Source of the DNA: an uncultured Oscillibacter sp.
GTDB taxonomy: Bacteria; Bacillota; Clostridia; Oscillospirales; Oscillospiraceae
DNA: 64,000 nt
Direction: 5' to 3'
NCBI GenBank assembly: GCA_910584075.1
Contig: CAJTZI010000004.1
Location: forward strand, 18,125-82,124
Shown: positions 40,463 through 48,606 of the stretch, in pieces
Position numbering within the stretch: position 1 is the stretch's first letter
Layout: every line of letters begins with the position of its first letter
Position numbers and translations under genes: made by a program
Notes under the pieces: model-generated
Databases searched by the model: none
The model's input: the letters and a program-made list of their open reading frames with translations, nothing else
What the model was told of the DNA's origin: nothing

Positions 40463-41320
40463 ATGAAAAAATTTCTGCGGGCCTATGGAATCATCTTTGC
40501 GGGGTCCCTGCTGTTTTCTCTGGCGTTCAGCGCCTTTTTTGAGGTCAACCAGGTGGGTATGGCGGGCATGACCGGCTTGGGCCAGGTCATCAATGTGTTT
40601 CTGCCCCAGATCTCCGTGGGTGTGATCGTGTTTGTGCTGAACGTGCCCATCTTTCTGGTGGGCTGGAAGCTGCTGGGGTTCCATCTGCTGGCCTCGTCGC
40701 TGTTTTCCATGTTCGTCACCTCCGCCGCCATGGACATCTTCACCCGGCTGGGGGGCTTCTCCGCCATGGATCCCATGCTGGCGTCCCTCTGCGGCGGCGC
40801 ACTGATGGGCCTGGGTCTGGGCATGGTGTTCTCCCAGGGGGCCACCACCGGCGGCACGGACATCATCGGCCGTCTCCTGAAGCTGAAATTCCCCTGGCTG
40901 CCCCTGGGCAAGCTGGTGCTGGCGCCGGATCTGGCGGCCCTGGTGCTGGTGGCCATCGCCTTTGGCCGGCTGGAGGCGGCGCTGTACGGCGCCGTGGCCA
41001 TGTTTGTCTCCAGCCAGGTGACGGATACGGTGCTCTACGGTCTGGACAGCTCCAAGGTGGCCTACATCATCTCCGACAACTGGCAGGAGATCGCAAGGAC
41101 GCTGATGGATCGCCAGGGCCGGGGCGTCACCATCCTCCAGGGCGAGGGGGGCTACACCGGGGATGAGAAGCGGGTGCTGCTGGTGGCCTTCAAGCAGCGG
41201 GAGATCGTGGACATCAAGCGGCAGGTCCACGAGCTGGACGAGGGAGCCTTCCTCATCGTCTGCGACGCCCGGGACGTGCTGGGTGAGGGCTTCGGCGAAT
41301 ACCGCCAGGATGAAATCTGA
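40463..41320 (+). CDS. YitT-family membrane protein
   Basis: A 285-residue protein of the YitT/DUF161-DUF2179 type: five to six membrane segments (about 5-170, with MGLGLGMVFSQGATTGGTDI typical of the family), then a cytoplasmic DUF2179 domain (about 200-280: GRGVTILQGEGGYTGDEKRV). Function unknown; a cyclic nucleotide-like or metabolite-binding role is suggested for DUF2179 by structure. GAGGAGG lies upstream; the gene is 23 bases after the topoisomerase gene. Confidence 0.88.
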   Translation: MKKFLRAYGIIFAGSLLFSLAFSAFFEVNQVGMAGMTGLGQVINVFLPQISVGVIVFVLNVPIFLVGWKLLGFHLLASSLFSMFVTSAAMDIFTRLGGFSAMDPMLASLCGGALMGLGLGMVFSQGATTGGTDIIGRLLKLKFPWLPLGKLVLAPDLAALVLVAIAFGRLEAALYGAVAMFVSSQVTDTVLYGLDSSKVAYIISDNWQEIARTLMDRQGRGVTILQGEGGYTGDEKRVLLVAFKQREIVDIKRQVHELDEGAFLIVCDARDVLGEGFGEYRQDEI

Positions 41321-41356
41321 TATTAGACAATACATATCTTTAAGGGAGCGTGTACG

Positions 41357-41953
41357 ATGGGAACTTTTGACACCGTAAAAAAGAATCTGGAGGACCGGGG
41401 CTATGCCGTGCGGGTGTTCGGTAGCGGCGCGGAGGCCGCCGCTTACCTGGACGGAGCTGTGGACGGAAAGACCGTGGGCTTCGGCGGCTCAATGACTCTG
41501 GACCAGCTGGGGCTGTATGACGCCCTGGGGAGGCATAACACCGTGGTGTGGCACTGGAAGCAGGAGGCGGGTCTGGCCCGCCGGGAGGCCATGTTCACGC
41601 AGGTGTACCTCACCTCCGCCAACGGTCTGGCGGAGACCGGGGAGATTCTCAACATCGACGGCATCGGGAACCGGGTGGCGGCCACGCTGTTCGGACACGA
41701 GAAGGTCTATTTCGTCATCGGCCGCAACAAGCTGGCCCCAACCTATGACGAGGCCCTGTGGCGGGCCCGGAACATTGCCTCACCCAAAAACGCCCAGCGG
41801 CTGGGGAAGAAAACCCCCTGCGCCGTTAAAGGAGACCGCTGCTACGACTGCAAGAGCCCGGACCGCATCTGCCGGGGGCTGGTGACGCTGTGGGGCCCCA
41901 TGACAGGCATGGAGGCGGAGGTCCTGCTGGTGGACGAGGACCTGGGACTGTAA
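41357..41953 (+). CDS. LUD-domain protein (LutC-like)
   Basis: A 198-residue protein of the lactate utilisation (LUD) domain family: DGKTVGFGGSMTLDQLGLYD at the N terminus, VYLTSANGLAETGEILNIDG in the middle, and a C-terminal stretch of Cys residues (CYDCKSPDRIC) possibly binding metal. LutC acts with the LutA/LutB iron-sulfur proteins in lactate oxidation, but these are absent here; stand-alone clostridial forms are common and uncharacterised. Confidence 0.85.
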   Translation: MGTFDTVKKNLEDRGYAVRVFGSGAEAAAYLDGAVDGKTVGFGGSMTLDQLGLYDALGRHNTVVWHWKQEAGLARREAMFTQVYLTSANGLAETGEILNIDGIGNRVAATLFGHEKVYFVIGRNKLAPTYDEALWRARNIASPKNAQRLGKKTPCAVKGDRCYDCKSPDRICRGLVTLWGPMTGMEAEVLLVDEDLGL

Positions 41954-41980
41954 CCGGAAAATGAGAGGGGGGGACGGCCT

Positions 41981-42739
41981 GTGAAAAAGTGCTGCATACT
42001 GCTGATGGCGCTGTGCCTGCTGGCGGGCTGCACCCCCCTGCTGGAGCGGGAGTACAGCACTGTGGAGCCTCACAGCAGCAAGTTCTGGGAGAGCGAGGCC
42101 GCCGGCACCCTGCGGGCGGAGAACTACCAGGACATTGTCAACGACCTTCTGATCCTCATCGGACAGCACACGGAGACGGCTACCCTGCGGCTCTACAACG
42201 TGGACAGCAAGCTCCAGGCGGCGGATCTGCTGGAGCGGGCCACGGTGGAGGTCCAGCAGGAGACGCCTATGGGGGCCTATGCCGTGGAGTATATCACCTC
42301 CTCCAGCCAGGCCCAGCGGGGCTACTACGAGGCGGAGCTCCAGATCAGCTACCGCCGGACGCTGGAGCAGATCCAGGCTGTGGTGAACGCCACCAGTCCG
42401 GAGGCGCTGTACGCCCTGCTGGACACGGCCCTGTCCGAGGGACGGACGGAGCTGGCGGTGCGCTTGGGCTACTGGAGCCCGGAGAACGGCCAGACCCAGG
42501 TGGAGGAGGCTCTGGCCCGGGTGCGGGAGGAGCGGGGCCTGCTGGAGCGGCCCATGTGGCCGGTGCTCTACTATCCCGCCGGCGGCCCGGTAGGGCTGAT
42601 CGAGTTTTTGCTGGACCAAGAGGTGCCTCCGGAGGAGACGGAGCCTGTGGACGGTCAGGCGGAGCTGGAGGGGGAGCCGGAAGAGGAGCCTCTGGAGGAA
42701 TCTGCGGAAAATGAAGAAAAATTTGCTTTAGAGGGTTGA
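41981..42739 (+). CDS. Lipoprotein of unknown function
   Basis: A 252-residue lipoprotein starting at GTG with lipobox LLAGC. The exterior domain (about 25-210) is alpha/beta with no family I recognise; the C-terminal 35 residues are almost entirely acidic (Glu-rich). Ribosome site GGGGGGACGG is six to eight bases upstream. Its stop codon lies inside the -35 element of the tRNA-Gly promoter. Confidence 0.75.
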   Translation: MKKCCILLMALCLLAGCTPLLEREYSTVEPHSSKFWESEAAGTLRAENYQDIVNDLLILIGQHTETATLRLYNVDSKLQAADLLERATVEVQQETPMGAYAVEYITSSSQAQRGYYEAELQISYRRTLEQIQAVVNATSPEALYALLDTALSEGRTELAVRLGYWSPENGQTQVEEALARVREERGLLERPMWPVLYYPAGGPVGLIEFLLDQEVPPEETEPVDGQAELEGEPEEEPLEESAENEEKFALEG

Positions 42740-42764
42740 CAAAAAGGGGAAGGCCTGCTATAAT
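42736..42764 (+). promoter_or_regulatory. Consensus promoter of tRNA-Gly
   Basis: TTGACA (42736-42741) and TATAAT (42759-42764), spacer 17: a full consensus sigma-A promoter, 11 bases before the mature tRNA. It overlaps the last codons of the lipoprotein gene. Confidence 0.9.
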
Positions 42765-42775
42765 CCTCTTTGTTC

Positions 42776-42851
42776 GCGGGCATAGCTCATCTGGTAGAGC
42801 GCCACCTTGCCAAGGTGGAGGTAGCGAGTTCGAGCCTCGTTGCCCGCTCCA
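42776..42851 (+). tRNA. tRNA-Gly (anticodon GCC)
   Basis: A 76-nt cloverleaf with encoded CCA. Acceptor GCGGGCA / TGCCCGC, D arm with GGTAGAGC, anticodon stem CCACC / GGTGG with loop TTGCCAA (anticodon GCC at 42809-42811), T arm with GTTCGAGCC. Single-gene transcript with its own promoter and terminator. Confidence 0.98.
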
Positions 42852-42856
42852 GAATG

Positions 42857-42890
42857 AAACAGGACATCCGATTTGGATGTCCTGTTTTTT
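42857..42890 (+). terminator. Terminator of tRNA-Gly
   Basis: Stem AAACAGGACATCC / GGATGTCCTGTTT with five-base loop, followed by a T run. Confidence 0.9.
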
Positions 42891-43006
42891 TGGCAGATGC
42901 TGAACTCGCTGACTCCACCTCATGTGCGGAGCGCATTTCAATCCGAGGGTGGGCAGGGCTCCCGCAAATGGCCGGAGGCGGTTTATAGCAGGCGCCGAGA
43001 CTGCTT

Positions 43007-43169
43007 TAGGGCTTGTTTGAAAACTGTCAACACGCCCAAACAGCGGGCCCTTTTCTGCCATACATCGTTCAATTTTCCTGCCATCCGTCAGGATGCCTGC
43101 GAAAATTTGCCTTGTCTGGCAAAAAATTCCTCGCTGTTGGGCATATCGCCAATTATCAAACAAGTCCTA
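43007..43169 (+). repeat. Dispersed TA-bounded palindromic element, copy 4
   Basis: 163 bp beginning TAGGGCTTGTTTGAAAACTG and ending TTATCAAACAAGTCCTA. The ends pair as an imperfect inverted repeat of about 50 bases (left GCCCAAACAGCGGG, right inverted GCCCAACAGCGAGG). TA stands at both ends. It overlaps the last three bases of the ankyrin pseudogene. Confidence 0.65.
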
Positions 43170-43800
43170 GTCAAAGAGCAGAAATTGTGCGACGGGCTCG
43201 TTTTTGTAGAGACTGCGTACAGTTGCGGTGTCCCCGGGCTTGGCATAGTCCAAATCCATTCCGCGGTCATGGAGCAAGGTGAAGATTCGCATCAGATCCT
43301 CGCGCAGCTCAGGGGTCAGGACGCGGTCCGTTCCCACTGTGCGGGTGCTGTTGTGGTATACGGGCAGGACCTGCGCAGGCAAAGCCGCCATACACAGGAG
43401 TTTCCATAGGAGTCCACCCAGCCGGTGTCCGCTCCCAGGTCCAGCATCCGTTTTTAAGAGACAGTAGGCCCGGTCTGCCTCTTCTCTGGTGCGAAAGACC
43501 TTTATTCCGCTGTACAGGGCCTGAGAGTTCACGTTCCATCGGCTGTTCATGACGGCGGTGTTGATGGCGTCGTGGAGGACGGGGGCCCGCCAGCCGCTAG
43601 CGCAGTCCTCCGCCTCCATGAAATTTACATCCGCGCCCAAATCCAGCAGATTTGCCGCAATCTCCAGATATTTGTCTTCAGCGCTACCTGTAAGGGGGAC
43701 TGTCCGTCGTCCTTTTTAGGCGGCTGCTTTGCGGTGCAGACGATCAGCTCCGGTTTTCTCTCCAGCAGCTCCCGAACCGCGGCAGGGGGCGGGATGCGGA
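43167..43800 (-). pseudogene. Ankyrin-repeat-like protein, frameshifted and 5'-truncated
   Basis: The 3' frame reads ANLLDLGADVNFMEAEDCAS, then APVLHDAINTAVMNSRW and a long tail ending QFLLFD, like ankyrin-type proteins. The 5' part is in another frame (VRELLERKPELIVCTAKQPP, then DGQSPLQVA), with the switch near 43685. No start codon exists because the frame runs into the end of glmM. Ankyrin proteins of this size are often immunity proteins. Confidence 0.5.
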
Positions 43801-43802
43801 AA

Positions 43803-45173
43803 TCAGTCCTCCGCCCCGTGGCCCTGGTCCCGGATGACGTTTACCACCCGCTCCGCCAGTTCCTGGCACCGGTCGTGGCTCTCCGCCTCCACCATTACCC
43901 GCACCAGGGGCTCCGTGCCGGACTCCCGCACCAGGATGCGGCCCGTATCGCCCAGCTCCGCCGCTGCGGCCTCCACGGCGGCCTTCACTGCCGGGTCCTC
44001 CTGGGCGGCGGTTTTGTCCTTCACCCGGACGTTGATAAGGACCTGGGGATAGATGGCCACCGGCTCCGCCAGACGGCTCAGAGGCAGTTTCATGGCCAGC
44101 ATTACCTCCATCAGCTTCAGTGAGGTGAGGATGCCGTCGCCGGTGCGGGCGTATTTGGAGAAGATAATGTGCCCGGACTGCTCGCCGCCGATGCGGTTGC
44201 CGTTTCGGACCATATGCTCATAGACGTATTTGTCCCCTACGGCGGTCTTGGCGTAGCCGATGCCGGCGTTGTCCAGGGCCTTGTACAGGCCGAAGTTGCT
44301 CATCACCGTGGTCACCACCGTGTTGGTCACCAGCTTCCCCCGTTCCTTCATGTAGCGGGCGTAGATATACATGATCTTGTCACCGTCCACCAGGGCTCCG
44401 GTCTCGTCCACGGCGAGGCACCGGTCTGCATCGCCGTCGTAGGCGAAGCCTGCGTCCATACCGTGCTCCGCCACGTATTTCCGCAGTCCCTCAATGTGGG
44501 TGGACCCGGCGTCCCGGTTGATGTTCAGGCCGTCTGGACGGTCATTCAGGACGTAGACGTCCGCCCCCAATGCCCGAAACACGCTGGGGGCGATGGCCCA
44601 GGCGCTGCCGTTGGCGCAGTCCAGGGCGATTTTTTTGCCCTTGAAGGAGTATACCGCCAGGGAGATCAGATAGCCGATATACCGGTTCCGGCCGGCACTG
44701 TGGTCGATCACCGCGCCGATGCCGTCCTCCGCGGCCTGGGGCAGTTCCCGTAAGAGCTGGCCGTCCGCCTCCAGGCAGCCGTCCAGATAAGCCTCCGCCA
44801 GGGCCAGGACCGCCTCCTCCATCTTCTCCCCGTCCCGGTTCAGCAGTTTGATGCCGTTGTCATAGAAGGGGTTGTGGCTGGCGGAGATCATGACGCCGCA
44901 GTCGAACCCCTCTGTCCGGACCACGTAGGACACGGAGGGCGTGGTGGTGACGTGAAGCAGGTACGCGTCCGCCCCGGAGGCGGTGAGGCCGGCGCTGAGA
45001 GCGTACTCCAGCATGTAGCTGGAGCGGCGGGTATCCTTGCCCACTACCACCCGGGCCCGGCCCTCCCGGCCGTAGTACCAGCCCAAAAAGCGTCCAATTT
45101 CGTAGGCGTGATGGGCGGTGAGCCCCTCTCCCGCCTTACCGCGGAAACCGTCCGTTCCAAAGTATTTACCCAT
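43803..45173 (-). CDS. glmM: Phosphoglucosamine mutase
   Basis: A 456-residue enzyme converting glucosamine-6-phosphate to glucosamine-1-phosphate for peptidoglycan. N-terminal KYFGTDGFRGKAGEGLT, phosphoserine loop MISASHNPFYDNGIKLL, Mg loop AYDGDADRC, sugar-binding GGEQSGHIIF, phosphate-binding RESGTEPLVRVM: all family motifs are intact and length is normal. AAAGGAGAG lies upstream of the ATG. The bases up to 45438 contain no further gene. Confidence 0.95.
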   Translation of the reverse strand: MGKYFGTDGFRGKAGEGLTAHHAYEIGRFLGWYYGREGRARVVVGKDTRRSSYMLEYALSAGLTASGADAYLLHVTTTPSVSYVVRTEGFDCGVMISASHNPFYDNGIKLLNRDGEKMEEAVLALAEAYLDGCLEADGQLLRELPQAAEDGIGAVIDHSAGRNRYIGYLISLAVYSFKGKKIALDCANGSAWAIAPSVFRALGADVYVLNDRPDGLNINRDAGSTHIEGLRKYVAEHGMDAGFAYDGDADRCLAVDETGALVDGDKIMYIYARYMKERGKLVTNTVVTTVMSNFGLYKALDNAGIGYAKTAVGDKYVYEHMVRNGNRIGGEQSGHIIFSKYARTGDGILTSLKLMEVMLAMKLPLSRLAEPVAIYPQVLINVRVKDKTAAQEDPAVKAAVEAAAAELGDTGRILVRESGTEPLVRVMVEAESHDRCQELAERVVNVIRDQGHGAED

Positions 45174-45438
45174 GGAGACTCTCCTTTAGATCAGTTGTTA
45201 TGATCATGATATTGCGCCGCTGCGTCCGCTGTTATGGAAACGAAGGCCCTTTTCCGGCGCTGAAACCAGTTTACCATAAAAATGGAGAGGAGGGAAGGGG
45301 AAACGGCAAAAAGGCGCCCTCTATATTTCCTTTTGCCGGATTTTGCGGATGGCCAAGACTGTTTATGCCGGGACTTGTGAAAAGTTCACAGTTTTATCAG
45401 CTGGAATGTGCGCTTTTGTGGAATTTTAGCGCGACGGC

Positions 45439-45467
45439 TTGACAGGGCCGACCTTTTTGCGTATGCT
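45439..45467 (+). promoter_or_regulatory. Promoter of purine module
   Basis: TTGACA (45439-45444) and TATGCT (45462-45467), spacer 17, just upstream of the riboswitch. Confidence 0.8.
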
Positions 45468-45481
45468 GTGAAGCGTACATA

Positions 45482-45551
45482 CTGGCTTGTATAAGTTCAT
45501 GATCGGATGAGCGTTTCTACCAACTGCCGTAACAGTTGACTACAAGTTTTT
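45482..45551 (+). promoter_or_regulatory. Purine riboswitch, guanine class (C74 type)
   Basis: The aptamer has P1 CTTGTA (45486-45491) pairing with TACAAG (45541-45546), P2 around TTCAT/ATGAG with an L2 of the GATCGG type, J2/3 TTTCTACC, P3 CAACTG/CAGTTG with L3 CCGTAA, and J3/1 GACTA in which the specificity base is C, as in guanine rather than adenine aptamers. Ligand may be guanine, or a related oxopurine given the genes controlled. The P1 3' strand is also the start of the terminator's left arm. Confidence 0.88.
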
Positions 45552-45578
45552 GGACCTGTTCCAAAACTTGTGGTTTTT
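45542..45578 (+). terminator. Riboswitch-controlled terminator
   Basis: Stem ACAAGTTTT(T)GGA / TCCAAAACTTGT with a five-base loop, followed by GGTTTTTC. Because ACAAG belongs to P1 of the bound aptamer, ligand binding should prevent this stem and allow transcription, an ON-switch arrangement. Confidence 0.75.
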
Positions 45579-45750
45579 CTGTTCCGGCGGTTTTTTGTTT
45601 TTCACAGATCTCACCGCCGGCGGTGAAGAACCGAAAGCCCGCTGTGCTCTCCGATAACGGCACCCTTTTTGTGCGCACATGAAGGCTGCTCATGCACGGA
45701 TCCTGCCCGTATGATCTCGCGCGAATTCCGCGTAAATGGGAGGACAGCGT

Positions 45751-47106
45751 ATGAGCAGCCTTTTGATTCAAAACGCATGGGCCGTCGTCACCTGTGACGA
45801 TCAGGACAGCCTGCTGGAAAACGCCAGCATCCTAATCCGGGACGGCGTCATCACCTATATGGGCCCCGAGCCCCAGACGGCGGACGAGGTGCTGGATGCC
45901 AGCCGGTGCGTCGTCTACCCCGGCCTCGTCAACACCCACCACCACCTCTACCAGACTTTCAGTCGAAACCTGCCCCAGGTGCAGAACCTGGAGCTTTTCG
46001 ACTGGCTCACCGCCCTCTACGAGATCTGGAAAAATCTAGACGGAGAGGCCGTCTATCACAGCTCCGTCGTGGGCATGGGAGAACTGCTGAAAACTGGATG
46101 CACCACCGTTTTCGACCACCACTACGTCTTCCCCGGCGGAAATTCCGGCGCTCTGCTGGACAGCCAGTTTGCCGCCGCGAAGGACCTGGGCGTCCGGATG
46201 TACGCCTCCCGGGGGAGCATGGACCTGAGCCGCAAGGACGGCGGCCTGCCGCCGGACAGCGTGGTTCAGACGGTGGATGAGATCCTGCGGGACTGCCGGA
46301 GGGCGGTGGAGAAGTACCACGATCCCTCTTTTAACTCCATGCGCATGGTGGCCCTGGCCCCCTGCTCCCCGTTCAGTGTCTCGGCGGAGCTGCTGCGCCA
46401 GTCCGCCCTGCTGGCCCGGAGTCTGGGCGTCCGGCTCCACACCCATCTCTGTGAGACAAAGGACGAGGAGAACTATGTTCTGGAGAAGTACGGCAAGCGC
46501 CCCCTGGCCTATATGGAGGACCTGGGCTGGGTGGGACCGGATGTCTGGTATGCCCACGGCATCCACTTCAATGACCGGGAGCTGAAGCTCCTGGCGGACA
46601 CCAAAACAGGCGTGGCCCACTGTCCCGTCTCCAACATGAAGCTCTCCTCCGGCGTGTGCCGGATTCCGGAGATGCTGGAGCTGGGGGTTCCCGTGGGCTT
46701 GGCGGTGGACGGCAGCGCCAGCAACGACGGCTCCAGCCTCCTGGAGGAGCTGCGAACGGCCTACCTCCTCCACCGGCTCCACTCCAGTGAGCGGGCCCCC
46801 AGCGGGTACGATCTGCTGAAGATCGCCACCCGGGGCAGCGCCCGGGTGCTGGGCCGGGAGGACATCGGCTGCCTGGAGCCCGGCAGGGCCGGAGACCTCT
46901 TCCTCATCCGGCGGGACCGGCTGGAGCTGGTGGGAGCGGACCTGGACGTGGGGTCCATGCTGGGCACCGTGGGCTTCAAGGGACCGGTAGACTATACTGT
47001 GGTCAACGGGAAGGTCGTGGTGCGGGACGGCCGCCTCACCGGCATCGACGAGGAACGGGCGGTCCGGGAGGCCCGGAGCTGCGCTGAGGCATATTTGAAC
47101 CGCTGA
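45751..47106 (+). CDS. 8-oxoguanine deaminase-like amidohydrolase
   Basis: A 451-residue amidohydrolase. Metal ligands in VNTHHHLYQTFSRNLP (HxH), HTHLCETKDEE, YAHGIHFNDREL and the final Asp in AVDGSASNDGSSL. The HHHxYQTxxR pattern matches 8-oxoguanine deaminases, which convert 8-oxoguanine to urate; relatives deaminate guanine, isocytosine or cytosine. ATG 45751 has GGAGGAC upstream. The leader carries the purine riboswitch and the next gene is a xanthine/urate-type permease, supporting a purine salvage or catabolic role. Confidence 0.85.
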   Translation: MSSLLIQNAWAVVTCDDQDSLLENASILIRDGVITYMGPEPQTADEVLDASRCVVYPGLVNTHHHLYQTFSRNLPQVQNLELFDWLTALYEIWKNLDGEAVYHSSVVGMGELLKTGCTTVFDHHYVFPGGNSGALLDSQFAAAKDLGVRMYASRGSMDLSRKDGGLPPDSVVQTVDEILRDCRRAVEKYHDPSFNSMRMVALAPCSPFSVSAELLRQSALLARSLGVRLHTHLCETKDEENYVLEKYGKRPLAYMEDLGWVGPDVWYAHGIHFNDRELKLLADTKTGVAHCPVSNMKLSSGVCRIPEMLELGVPVGLAVDGSASNDGSSLLEELRTAYLLHRLHSSERAPSGYDLLKIATRGSARVLGREDIGCLEPGRAGDLFLIRRDRLELVGADLDVGSMLGTVGFKGPVDYTVVNGKVVVRDGRLTGIDEERAVREARSCAEAYLNR

Positions 47107-47165
47107 GCGAATCAAAAACTCGCTTCGCGGGGCAGTCCTCCGCGGAGCCACGGGAGGAAAACAGT

Positions 47166-48539
47166 ATGAACACTGATCGGAAAACCACACGCGAGCAGGA
47201 CCGGAAAATGGTCTATGAGCTGGACGGCCGTCCCAGCCTCCCCACCGCCGTCCCTCTGGGACTTCAGCATGTTCTGGCCATGTTCACGTCGAACCTGGCC
47301 CCCATCCTCATTGTGGCCTCGGTCTGCGGCCTCTCAGGCGCGGACACGGTGACCATGGTCCAGTGCGCCATGTTTGTCTCCGGCCTCACCACCTTCATCC
47401 AGCTCTACCCCCTACGGCTGGGAAGCCGCTATCAGGTTGGGGCCCGGCTGCCCATTGTCATGGGCACCTCCTTTACGTTTGTGCCCACCGCATCCGCCGT
47501 GGGCGCGGCGGGCGGCATCGGGGCTGTGCTGGGCGGATGTCTGGCGGGGAGCCTGGTGGAGGTTTTCATGGGCTTTTTCTACAAGTATATCCGCCGCTTC
47601 TTTCCGCCGCTGGTGGTGGGCTGCACCCTGGTGACTATCGGTGTGAACCTGCTGGGGATTGGTGTGGACTACTTCGCCGGCGGGGCCGGCGCGGCGGACT
47701 ACGGCTCCCTGAAAAATCTGGCCGTGGCTGCCTTCGTGCTGGTGATTGTCATTCTGCTCCAGCGCTTCGGGCGGGGGCTCGCCAAAAATGCCGCCATTTT
47801 GATCGGCCTGGCAGCGGGTTACATTCTGGCCGCGGTTTTGGGTATGGTGGATACCGCTTCCATCGCGGAGGCCGCCTGGTTTGGACTGCCCCTGCCCCTC
47901 CAGTTCCGTATGGAGTTCCAGCCCGCCGCCATCATGAGCTTTGCGGCGCTGTTCATCACCTCCGGCCTGGAGACTATCGGCAACACCTCCGGCATTACTA
48001 TGGCGGGCTTTGACCGGGAGGCCACAGAGCGGGAGACCTCCGGCGCCATTCTGGCGGATGCCCTGGGCTCCACCACCGCCGCCGTCTTCAATGCCTTGCC
48101 AAACACGGCTTTCGGCCAGAACGCGGGCATTGTGGCCATGACGAGAGTGGTGAATCGCTGGTGCATCGCCACGGGGGCCTTTATCCTGATGGTCTCCGGA
48201 TTCTTCCCCAAGCTGGGAGCCATTTTTTCCGCCATCCCCAACGCCGTCCTGGGCGGTGCCATCATCACCGTCTTCGGCATGATCCTGATCAACGGCATCA
48301 AGATGATTGCCAAGGCGGGATTCAGTGAGCGGAATATCCTGGTGATGGGGCTGACCTTTGTCTTCGGCATCGGCGTTCCCGCCCATCCGGAGGCCGTGGC
48401 CCAGCTCCCCGGCTTCATCCGCTTTATTTTCAACGACGCCGTCACCGCCACCTGTATCGTGGCCATCATCGCCAACGTGCTGTTCCCTATGCGGGATCAT
48501 GAGGACATTGAAAAGGCGAAAGAGGCCATGCGCGGCTGA
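47166..48539 (+). CDS. NCS2 purine (xanthine/urate-type) permease
   Basis: A 457-residue permease with 14 membrane segments: LPTAVPLGLQHVLAMFTSNL at the N terminus, ITSGLETIGNTSGITMAGFD, and NTAFGQNAGIVAMTRVVNRW (the QNxG motif of purine-type NCS2 carriers). It imports an oxopurine with protons. Same transcript as the deaminase (59-base gap with GGGAGG), so under the riboswitch. Confidence 0.88.
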   Translation: MNTDRKTTREQDRKMVYELDGRPSLPTAVPLGLQHVLAMFTSNLAPILIVASVCGLSGADTVTMVQCAMFVSGLTTFIQLYPLRLGSRYQVGARLPIVMGTSFTFVPTASAVGAAGGIGAVLGGCLAGSLVEVFMGFFYKYIRRFFPPLVVGCTLVTIGVNLLGIGVDYFAGGAGAADYGSLKNLAVAAFVLVIVILLQRFGRGLAKNAAILIGLAAGYILAAVLGMVDTASIAEAAWFGLPLPLQFRMEFQPAAIMSFAALFITSGLETIGNTSGITMAGFDREATERETSGAILADALGSTTAAVFNALPNTAFGQNAGIVAMTRVVNRWCIATGAFILMVSGFFPKLGAIFSAIPNAVLGGAIITVFGMILINGIKMIAKAGFSERNILVMGLTFVFGIGVPAHPEAVAQLPGFIRFIFNDAVTATCIVAIIANVLFPMRDHEDIEKAKEAMRG

Positions 48540-48550
48540 GGGAAAAAGAA

Positions 48551-48581
48551 AGGAAGGCCTCCGAAAAGCGGAGGCCTTCCT
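48551..48581. terminator. Bidirectional terminator
   Basis: Stem AGGAAGGCCTCCG / CGGAGGCCTTCCT with loop AAAAG, between convergent permease genes. Confidence 0.75.
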
Positions 48582-48606
48582 TCGTATTTGACTTGCGTTT
48601 CCTCCG

